A stretch of 34,924 nucleotides of DNA from Lysobacteraceae bacterium (GTDB lineage: Bacteria > Pseudomonadota > Gammaproteobacteria > Xanthomonadales > Xanthomonadaceae). The stretch covers positions 1 through 34,924 of the forward strand of contig JACSSF010000055.1 of assembly GCA_014879375.1 (NCBI GenBank). The letters are read 5' to 3'. Position 1 is the first letter of the stretch. Every line of letters starts with the position of its first letter. The notes beneath the pieces were generated by a model. The model saw nothing but the letters and a program-made list of their open reading frames with translations. It did not search any database and was not told where the DNA came from. This document shows, in pieces, positions 17,924 through 26,200 of the stretch. The translations under genes were made by a program, and so were the position numbers.

Positions 17924-17944
17924 CTCACCCCTCGCTCGGGCGAT

Positions 17945-17962
17945 TCATTGCCCGGGCAATGA
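17945..17962. promoter_or_regulatory. Perfect 18-bp palindrome upstream of vsr
   Basis: TCATTGCCC and GGGCAATGA abut without spacer. The palindrome lies 22 bp after the RadC-like stop and 48 bp before the vsr ATG. No T run follows, so it is not a canonical terminator. It is placed like an operator for the vsr/methyltransferase transcript. The binding factor is unknown. Confidence 0.5.
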
Positions 17963-18009
17963 CGGGTTCATCGAGTAGGATGACCTGAATAACCGCACAG
18001 AAACTGGCA

Positions 18010-18426
18010 ATGGCCGACATCATGACGCCGGCACAGCGGAGCGAAAGAATGTCGCGCATTCGCAGCCAAGATACCAAGCCAGAGATGCTGGTCCGGCGGT
18101 TCTTACATGGTCAGGGATTTAGGTTTCGCTTGCATGCCCGCGACTTGCCTGGCAAGCCTGACCTAGTCCTGCCAAAATACAGGGCGATAGTGTTCGTGGA
18201 GGGCTGCTTCTGGCATGGTCATTCGTGCCAGAAGGGGCGCGTACCCGGCACTAATCCGGATTTCTGGCAGGCCAAGGTGGCTGCCAACCAAGCCCGAGAC
18301 AAGCGCAACCAGCGCGTGTTGAGGCGCGATGGCTGGCGGGTCTTTCGTGTCTGGGAATGCCAGTTGGCCAAAGGCAAGACCCGGGACGTGACACTGGCAC
18401 GGCTGGTTTCACGGATTTCGACCTAG
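18010..18426 (+). CDS. vsr: Very short patch repair endonuclease
   Basis: Vsr nicks DNA 5' to the T of T:G mismatches made by deamination of 5-methylcytosine. The protein is 138 aa. Numbered from the ATG at 18010 it keeps the E. coli residues in register: Glu25, catalytic Asp51 (LPGKPDLVL), Phe67-Trp68-His69 (GCFWHGH) for intercalation, and zinc ligands His71, Cys73, Asp97 and Cys117 (VWECQLA). Residue 64 is Glu where E. coli has His. It precedes the C5-methyltransferase gene by 41 bp, as expected for partners. An ATG at 18022 is an alternative start. Confidence 0.95.
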   Translation: MADIMTPAQRSERMSRIRSQDTKPEMLVRRFLHGQGFRFRLHARDLPGKPDLVLPKYRAIVFVEGCFWHGHSCQKGRVPGTNPDFWQAKVAANQARDKRNQRVLRRDGWRVFRVWECQLAKGKTRDVTLARLVSRIST

Positions 18427-18467
18427 CTTGGCTACTGGTTAGTCAGCGCTATTCTGAGGAATTTTGT

Positions 18468-19778
18468 TTGCAAAAGAATTTTTTAAGCGTCGTGGATTTA
18501 TTCGCGGGATGCGGTGGGTTTGGGCTTGGCCTTGAGCAGGCAGGCTTTACGCCCATTTTCGTCAATGAGTTGAATAACGATGCGCGTGGTACCTACATCG
18601 CAAACCGCAAAGATCGCCATGAGCATTTTGCACGTGGGCTTGACGAGAACAAATGGCTGAATGAATTCAGTTCATCCGATGCGCGAAAGATGGTGAGCAA
18701 GAAGGATTATCTTGATGGCCTCCAACAACTCTTCAAGTCAGAGTTCAGAATTTCACACGGCGAGATCGACCTGATAGTAGGTGGGCCTCCATGCCAGGGG
18801 TTTTCTGGGATCGGACATCGGCGATCCTATGCCGTCGATAAAAAAAACCTCCTGTCGAACCACCTCTACAAGGACATGGCGAAGATCATCGGCCAGCTTC
18901 GCCCGCGCGCATTCGTTTTCGAAAACGTACGGGGATTGTTGACCGGGCGCTGGACTGAGGATGGCAGCAACGGGGAGATATGGAAGGACGTCAAGAATGC
19001 GTTCGCGGGAATTGGCGAATACACGCTTGCCGCCGAGTTGGTTTACGCGAAGAACTACGGCGTGGCACAAAATAGGCCTCGCATCATTCTTGTTGGCATC
19101 AGGCATGACGTTATTGGCAAGTTGCCAACAACGAAAGCGGAGGCCGAACATATCGACGGAACAGGCATATCCAGTGGATTCTTGCCAAATGGCGAACCTG
19201 GAAAAGCACCCAATTTGATTGATGTTCTCGGCGATCTAGTTGATCCGGATCATCAAAACGGAGGCAGCACGACCGAATATCCATCCAAGGCGGCGTGCGA
19301 AATCCAGCGCTGGTTCAGGACCTCGCCCGATGGCTTGCGCGTGGCAAGCAAGGGCTCCCCGGTCACCGAGCACGATTACAGCAAGCACCATCCGGATGTA
19401 ATCAAGAAATTCAAGGCCATGATTCGCGGCGGCAAGTTCGAAACAACGAAAAAATTCGCCCAGCGCGTGCTTCCGAAGGAATGGGAATCAACGGGACCGT
19501 CAATAACAGCGACTTCGCTGCCGGACGACTACGTGCATTTCGAGCAGCCGCGCACCTTGACGGTGCGGGAGTGGGCTCGGCTGCAAGGGTTCCCCGATTG
19601 GTACGAGTTCAAGGGCAAGCGAACCACAGGCGGCCTGCGCCGCGCCGGTAATCCGCTTGAAGGAATCCACTTCCGCGAATTGCCAAAATACACGCAGATT
19701 GGAAACGCAGTACCAGTTCCCATGGCTAAAGCCATTGGCGAGCATTTAGCGAGTATCCTCCTTAAGGGGAGAAAGTAG
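18468..19778 (+). CDS. DNA C5-cytosine methyltransferase
   Basis: It transfers a methyl group from SAM to C5 of cytosine in a specific sequence. The protein is 436 aa from a TTG at 18468, chosen because TGAGGA lies 7 bases upstream and motif I follows at once (VVDLFAGCGGFGLGLEQAGF). Motif IV GGPPCQGFSGIG carries catalytic Cys109, motif VI is FENVRGLL, motif VIII is QNRPRIILVGI, and motif X is QIGNAVPVPMAKAIGEHLA. The target recognition region is about 255-350. No cognate restriction gene of a simple type II kind is next to it. The downstream three-gene module could be the restriction partner. AT-richer than the chromosome. Confidence 0.95.
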   Translation: MQKNFLSVVDLFAGCGGFGLGLEQAGFTPIFVNELNNDARGTYIANRKDRHEHFARGLDENKWLNEFSSSDARKMVSKKDYLDGLQQLFKSEFRISHGEIDLIVGGPPCQGFSGIGHRRSYAVDKKNLLSNHLYKDMAKIIGQLRPRAFVFENVRGLLTGRWTEDGSNGEIWKDVKNAFAGIGEYTLAAELVYAKNYGVAQNRPRIILVGIRHDVIGKLPTTKAEAEHIDGTGISSGFLPNGEPGKAPNLIDVLGDLVDPDHQNGGSTTEYPSKAACEIQRWFRTSPDGLRVASKGSPVTEHDYSKHHPDVIKKFKAMIRGGKFETTKKFAQRVLPKEWESTGPSITATSLPDDYVHFEQPRTLTVREWARLQGFPDWYEFKGKRTTGGLRRAGNPLEGIHFRELPKYTQIGNAVPVPMAKAIGEHLASILLKGRK

Positions 19779-19837
19779 TTCTAATCCGGTGGCCGGGGCT
19801 TGGCCATCCACATGCGGGAATTTTGTCGGGGGAATGG

Positions 19838-21808
19838 ATGAGTAGCGATCCGGGAAGTTCGGAAGCGGGGGCTCAGGCCGGGCTATCTGCAGGTGAAACA
19901 AGCTTCCAGAAACTCCAAAAGCGGGCTTTTGGTGGCGAGGATGTTGCGACCCGTCCGGGTGCCGAGGATGACGAGTGGTGGCCAAAGGGCCCCCTACTCC
20001 CCGGTATCCAGGAATTGACCAAGGACTTCATCGATAGCACTGACTCTCCCGAAGGCTTGCACATCGTTTTCCTGCTTGGTGGGGCCGGAAATGGCAAGTC
20101 ATTTGTCGCCCGATCCCTAGGGAAGGAGCTTGGCCTTTCCGCACCCGCGAGTGATGCGCTCGCGCACCGTATCTACAAGACGACCAAGAATGGCGTACAT
20201 GTTGAACTCCTGAATGACGCAACGATTGCACCAAGGGAGGACTACCAATCGAGCCAGCCAGTGGCGCTTGCTAGCGACATACAGCGCTGGTGGAATGAGT
20301 CGGCAGTCAATCCCGTGGCTGCTTTTTGCTGCGTGAATCGCGGTATCGTAATTGATGAGCTGCGTTCCCTGGCCGAACATAACCATGGAATTGAAGTTCT
20401 CGCGCATACCGTTCTTGCTTGGCTTGCATCGCCGGAACAGGATGTCGGAGGCCAGCTAGGTGCCTCTCGGGAAGAGGCCAAGCTTGTTCTAGGCGATTAC
20501 TACCATGAACTCCGGTTCAATCTGGATGGGCGCGCAGTACGAATCTCTGCCATGTCAGTAGATGCCTGCTCGCTAATGGATATAGATGACGGAAAATCCC
20601 GCGCTGGAACGTTGTTCCAGCAAATCGTGGAGCGATGCCGTGATGACGCCATGGCCAGGCCAGCGGATTGTCCAATCAGGGCCAATGTCCAACAGTGGCT
20701 TCCTCCAAACACCATCCTGAGCTGGGAGAATATCCTTGCCCATGCGGAAATAGCATCGGGAAGATTGCACAGTTATCGCGATGTCTGGGGGTTGGCTGCG
20801 CTGAGCATCCTTGGGCCAAGGTATGCCGCTATCGATAATTCGCACTCCTTGCTGGATCACGTAGATCGTTGCCTGCACAAGGCGCGAAATGGATCATCGC
20901 CGAAGGAGAAGCTGGACGCCTTGCTGGAATTGTCCCATTTCCGTATGCATAACGCCTTGTTCAGGGCCCCCATACCTACTGGAAAGGATGCATTTCCACT
21001 CTATCCACCGACTACGCCGGCACATCTTGGGTTGTCGCTCGTAGATCCTTCAGCATGGGGATCAATGGATAGCCCGGCAGTAGAAGCAGCGATGCAAAGC
21101 GTCGCGCTTGGCGGGATGCCGAGTGAATCATTAATTGGAAGGGACTTTCTGGACAATGCATGGTTCGGGTTCGACAAATGCCTAGAACAAGCAATCGTGG
21201 AATACGTGGGTAACGACGATTGTTCGGACAGCATGCGTCGTCGGCTCATTTCTTGGTTCGGTGGTTATCTCACCCGTCTTGTTGGCGTTTCCAAGGGGCA
21301 TCTGGGCAATCGCGCCGTTGTAAAGCAATGGGAGCTATGCCGGGAGAAATGCGCCAAAGGCGTAGGGAAGCTCCCGCTGGAGTTTGAGAAGGCCATCAGG
21401 TCACTGATTTTCCCGCAGCATGATGATGCGCCGCAGGACAGCATCCTCGTGCCTGCATTTGCTGCAAGGGTCGAGCCATTGCAGGCGTCAAGGGAAGGAG
21501 CAAGCCCGAGGCTAGCCGAAATCATTCCTCACAATTCCATCAACCTACAGGTGAGGCAACAAGGGGGCCGCCTCGTGCTTGAATGCACGCTTACGGGACA
21601 TGCCGAAGTGATAGGACAGCTTGTGCTCGATTTTTCCCTTGTGCGGGAGGCTTTGGCTTGCCGTGGGCATCGAGCCGGGCAAACGGAATCAACCGCCCAT
21701 GTCGAGCCGCGAATCGAACGCTGCCGCGCATCGAGTCTTTCTGCGGTTCCAGCCAACCAGCGCCGGCTTGTCGTGATTTCCGGTGGTAGCCCGGTGGAAT
21801 TGAGCTAA
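19838..21808 (+). CDS. P-loop ATPase, first gene of the FGH-like module
   Basis: A 656-aa cytosolic protein. Walker A is G81-G-A-G-N-G-K87-S88 in FLLGGAGNGKSFVARSLGKE. A Walker B-like segment is RGIVIDELRSL (Asp173-Glu174). The rest is helical with no recognised domain, and the C-terminus is strand-rich. The ATG at 19838 has GGGGGA just upstream; a TTG at 19823 is possible. It starts 59 bp after the methyltransferase, and its stop overlaps the next ATG by one base (TAATG). Position, size and P-loop recall DptF (DndF), the ATPase of phosphorothioation-dependent restriction, but I cannot show homology by eye. Confidence 0.75.
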   Translation: MSSDPGSSEAGAQAGLSAGETSFQKLQKRAFGGEDVATRPGAEDDEWWPKGPLLPGIQELTKDFIDSTDSPEGLHIVFLLGGAGNGKSFVARSLGKELGLSAPASDALAHRIYKTTKNGVHVELLNDATIAPREDYQSSQPVALASDIQRWWNESAVNPVAAFCCVNRGIVIDELRSLAEHNHGIEVLAHTVLAWLASPEQDVGGQLGASREEAKLVLGDYYHELRFNLDGRAVRISAMSVDACSLMDIDDGKSRAGTLFQQIVERCRDDAMARPADCPIRANVQQWLPPNTILSWENILAHAEIASGRLHSYRDVWGLAALSILGPRYAAIDNSHSLLDHVDRCLHKARNGSSPKEKLDALLELSHFRMHNALFRAPIPTGKDAFPLYPPTTPAHLGLSLVDPSAWGSMDSPAVEAAMQSVALGGMPSESLIGRDFLDNAWFGFDKCLEQAIVEYVGNDDCSDSMRRRLISWFGGYLTRLVGVSKGHLGNRAVVKQWELCREKCAKGVGKLPLEFEKAIRSLIFPQHDDAPQDSILVPAFAARVEPLQASREGASPRLAEIIPHNSINLQVRQQGGRLVLECTLTGHAEVIGQLVLDFSLVREALACRGHRAGQTESTAHVEPRIERCRASSLSAVPANQRRLVVISGGSPVELS

Positions 21809-23253
21809 TGGCCTTTGCATTTCCCGACCTAAAGCGTCCCCAATATCCGTCAAGTCCGGAGGTGCTCCTGTCGGCCTTGGCATGGTCAGTAATCCCTAGA
21901 GCGTCTGAGCACAATGAAACTGGATTGATATACCAACGGAAGGAAAGCAAAGCAAAGCGCGGCGTGGCTATTGAGCAAACCATGCCGCGCGGCCAAGGAC
22001 TGGAGGATTTCCGAGCGAGCCTGCAGTCGAATGGCTGGACTGCCGCAACCGGAGGGGATTTGCCCCGAGTAGTCGCCGAGGCAGCAGCTGATGCCATGCT
22101 GGGCGTCAAGCCTCCTAAGGGTGTTGGTTATGCGTCATCGGCAATCGGCCTCGCTGGCGCACTACTACAGGATCCTGTCGGTAGCCTGGCAACAAAGAAT
22201 CCACCGAACTTCGCCAACCTGCTGAACACCATGTACGCGCTCGGCGGGAGTGCCGATGGGCAAACAGCTGCAAGCCGTTGGTTTGATGTCGCCTGCTACT
22301 ACTCGTCAGCGGGAAAATTGAAGGCCTTGGAAGATGCCTTGGCCCGGACAACCCTCAAGCGCTTTCTATCTGACATGGTTTGGCCGCCGACTGCACCACA
22401 GGTTGCGAAGGCATCCATACCGGAGCCCGCGCCATTATGGTGGCAAGAAGATGTTCTTTCAGCCGGAGTTGGAACTCCATTTTCTTGGTTCCATTCAAGT
22501 TGGAACCGGCTTTGCTCGCCGGAGTGGTACGAGATTCTCCCTCCTAGAAGGTGGGCAGGCTGGGCTGTTTGCGTGCTTCGAAATGCAATTGGATTCACCT
22601 TCCTCTGGGAAGCCAATTTCTTCGTGGAGCTTGCACGCGGGATAGCTGATCATGAGCGCGATCCTGGCACGGTTGCACATTGGGCGTTGAACCCGACCAG
22701 ACCACTAGTTCCCTACCAACGAGGCGGTGTAGCGCAGATGGATGTAATGCCGTCGATTAGACGGTTGCTGACGCAAGGGTTGGCGTGCCGCAAGGCAATC
22801 ATCGAGGCGGCCGGCGAACTTAATGATGAGCCGAATGACCTCGCGAGCCTTGTCAAGGCGCTTCGTACTGCTAATCCCAAGTCGATCAAAACCGCACTTG
22901 GTGGTGGTGGCGACAAAGGAGGGTTGCCTAACTTGATTGAAACGGTGCGCTATTCCCTGTTGGCGCGGAGCGCCCTGGACACGCCAGACCACTATGCCTT
23001 GTTGAAAGTTGTCAGCAGGAACTACACACACGTAGCTCCCGCTCCCGAGTGGATCGTCGTGATGTCCGCCATGGCTGCAACCGGACCATCAGATGTCGTT
23101 CGATTAGGAGATGTCCAACGTTCGCTGGAAGATATTGGATTCAAGCCCAGAATCGACTTCCTGCTTGATGAATTAGAGCGTGCCGGGTTATGTGCAAGCG
23201 CCTCGGATGGCGACGAAGGCATTGAGATAAACCTTGGATTCGGACGAAAATAA
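21808..23253 (+). CDS. Unrecognised protein, second gene of the FGH-like module
   Basis: A 481-aa cytosolic protein, Trp and Ala rich, with no P-loop, nuclease motif or membrane helix that I can see. The middle part is rich in aromatic residues (PLWWQEDVLS, PFSWFHSSWNRL, RRWAGWAV). The last 60 residues (DVVRLGDVQRSLEDIGFKPR, then a FLLDELERAGL helix and a short strand) look like a winged helix. It is coupled by a one-base overlap to the ATPase gene and is one base from the next gene. In size and place it matches DptG (DndG); similarity is positional only. Confidence 0.7.
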   Translation: MAFAFPDLKRPQYPSSPEVLLSALAWSVIPRASEHNETGLIYQRKESKAKRGVAIEQTMPRGQGLEDFRASLQSNGWTAATGGDLPRVVAEAAADAMLGVKPPKGVGYASSAIGLAGALLQDPVGSLATKNPPNFANLLNTMYALGGSADGQTAASRWFDVACYYSSAGKLKALEDALARTTLKRFLSDMVWPPTAPQVAKASIPEPAPLWWQEDVLSAGVGTPFSWFHSSWNRLCSPEWYEILPPRRWAGWAVCVLRNAIGFTFLWEANFFVELARGIADHERDPGTVAHWALNPTRPLVPYQRGGVAQMDVMPSIRRLLTQGLACRKAIIEAAGELNDEPNDLASLVKALRTANPKSIKTALGGGGDKGGLPNLIETVRYSLLARSALDTPDHYALLKVVSRNYTHVAPAPEWIVVMSAMAATGPSDVVRLGDVQRSLEDIGFKPRIDFLLDELERAGLCASASDGDEGIEINLGFGRK

Positions 23254-23254
23254 A

Positions 23255-26200
23255 ATGTCATTGGTTGGACGTGCGCTTGCCCATTTGGCAGATCGGATCG
23301 GCGGTCAATTGATGCTGGAGTTGCCAGATGATCTCCAGCCGGAATTCATTGCCAGACTTCTTGAAGGAGCGAATATAGAAGTCGCCACCGATCCGCCATA
23401 TGCCCTTTTTGTCCATGGGCAACGGCAGGATGTCACCTCGATTTCGCCTCGCGTGGATTTCCGGGAATTGGCAATGTATAGGCAGGGGTCGCATATGGCC
23501 GTGGCCTTTGCGAGCGACAACCGGGGCATGTCGACCTACTCTAGTGTCTATCCGCTGCTACTCTCCAACGGGTTTCCCTCTGCCAACACGGCAAGTGGGG
23601 GAACTGGCGTTGCTGGCTTACAGGGATTTTCTTCGTGTCTCGCCGGAGTTCTGGCCGAACATATTGGAACTCATGGACTATCTTGGGAAGAATTCGAGAA
23701 AACAACGCAAAGCATCCTAGAGTTCCTAGCCGCCGCTTACGAGTCGGTCGGGAATGGCCAATCGAGCTTTGCCGCGGACTGGTGGCTGCACGTGCAGCTA
23801 TGGGTGGAATCGCTAGCCTTGGTGCCGAGCGCTTCGTTAGAGCCGGAAGGCGTTGCCAGACTTTACGGCTGCGCTGGCCTGCCGGTGCCATCCCGTGGAC
23901 ATGCGCTGTCCATCAGGCCAAAAGATTACATCAAGGTACTGCAAGATCGCTGGTCGAGCCCACCAGCCATCATGACGGAAATCGCGAGGCTCGAAGGCTT
24001 GGCGGTGGCGATCAAGGCGGCACAGTCCCTTGCAAAACTTGATTGGGAAAAATCCCATTCGATAACGAGTCTCCGGAGCGATTCCGTCATTGCATTCGTA
24101 GCCACGGCGAACGGCGGCGATCCCTTGGACAGGATCAGGGGATGGGGCCAACTGGATGAAGTCGTGTTCAAGGAAAGTTTTGTCGACGCCAAGGGCAAAC
24201 TCGGCGTTCGCCGAGATGGCTCCGATCTGCCACTCCCTTGGAAGAACGCCCAGCCCCTCCTGATAGCCAAGGCCAACGAATCAAGGGACGAGTCTGGCAA
24301 TAGCCTGCTGCTTAGAGAAGTGGAGCTAGTAGTGCCGTACAAGCCCGACAGTGTGGCCTCTTCCACGAACATGGATGCCAACGATCTACTTTTCCAAGTT
24401 CAAGTTTCCGGTATTCGCGGATGTGCAGCCGTGTTCGAGGCCGAATCAGCCCTGCTCCTTCCAGATGGTCTCCACCTGAAAGGAACGCTTGAGCTCACGC
24501 CCCCCAAGAAAGCCCGTAACCTTGCATGGATAGAGGCCTCGCCTTCTGGCGAGGCAGCACAGTTCTTGGTTGATAAGTGTAGTGGTTCGTTCACCCTGCT
24601 AAGGTCGGACGAAGCCGCACTCTGGGCGAAACCCCAGGGCCGCACAACGAAGGCATCACTGCGTGGTCCAATCATCTGGTCGCGAAGGGATAGCGATGCT
24701 GCAACTGTCGAAGTGCCAGAACTAGGAGCTTATGACCTCGCGATCGCCTGGGGCGAGTCTGCAGGGTTTGATGGGAAAGCAGCCACGGTGTGTGCTACAC
24801 CATTTTCCCTTGCATGGGCGGGCATGGACGATGCTGGCGCGAAGGCTGCCGTGGAAATCACGGAAGGCGTGGACATTAGATCCACCGGCCAAGTGATTTT
24901 CCATATCGACCTGTTTTCGAGCGACGAACGACCTCTCTCGCCAATCATCGCTGCTACGCACGGATTGCATCCTGATGCGTCCTTGCTCGTGAAGGAAGAT
25001 GCGTTAAATTACTTCGAAGGCCAAATCGGGGACTGTCTGGCCAACTTAGAACAAGGGCATGCACTTGGATGCATCCTTATCACGAGCTCGCGCCAAAAAA
25101 ACGATTTGGTCGCGAATGGAAATGGAGTTCGCTGTACTCCAGACCTCGTGTCACGCACTGGAAATGACCTTTCCCCGGGGTTCCCAAGCCAGCAGCTCCT
25201 TTCACATCCATCCTATGTCAGGTTGCTTGAGGCTTACGCGTCGCTTGGGATTCCCAAGGTAGTTGCCGATCTTGAGAAGGAAGCGGATAGCGCGGGGTTA
25301 ACCATTTCCCGTATAGCGCTTGATTTCATCCCAAAAGAGGCGATGGATGGATTGCTCAAGGCCTATCGTGGGCTACTCGAAGCCACTTCTGGACTGCCCC
25401 CATCCGACCGCTTCTGGGCGCGAAACCCCTTTTCCCTCGTGATTTATGAAGAAGGGAGCGGATACCAATCGGCCCAAGCCGTCTTATTGAGCCCCTTGCA
25501 CCCGATTCGACTTGCCTGGGCGTGGGGGCTCCAGATTGGGCTATGCGAAGCGCATGACGATGGAGCCAGACCCGCGGAATCGTTGGCTCTATTGGATGGA
25601 ACTAATTTCCCCTCGTCGGTCGTTTTTAGCGACCAGTTCGATAGCCCATCAGCGTTGATGCCCGTGCCGGTCGATCCCAGACCCGATGACCTTTACCTTG
25701 GCTGGCACGCCAGCGTTTCAATCGTCAGGAGACAAGCAGCAATTCCCGAGTGGATTGCGGGGCGCCGCTTCCCGGTAGACGGGTTGTCAGCTCTTTCTGC
25801 ATCTTCGGTCGGTGCTGCCATTGATGATTTCCTGCGGGTTTCGCCACATGTCCAGTCCTTGCATATTGATTTGGCCGCTACCAATCCCGCACGTCGCTCC
25901 GCGTCGATAGACGATGGTGTCCTTGCCAAGCTTGGAGAGCTTGCCTTCGGTAGTTCAGGATTGGATGGCGTCGCAGGCGTCCGGGTAACGGATTCTGAAA
26001 CCCGACTCGGGCCAATTCCACGTTTTGCACAAATTGATGACGCCATTGCAATTGCAAGGCCTGGATTCAACGTCCAATGGGTAAGTACACCCTCAGGCCA
26101 GTCACTGAATAGCCACGTGACCTTCCTCGAAGGCAACGCAGCCTTGTTGGCCATGGAGCCAACTACGGGTCAAGGCAGGGGGTGGCTCCCGAGCTTGCCA

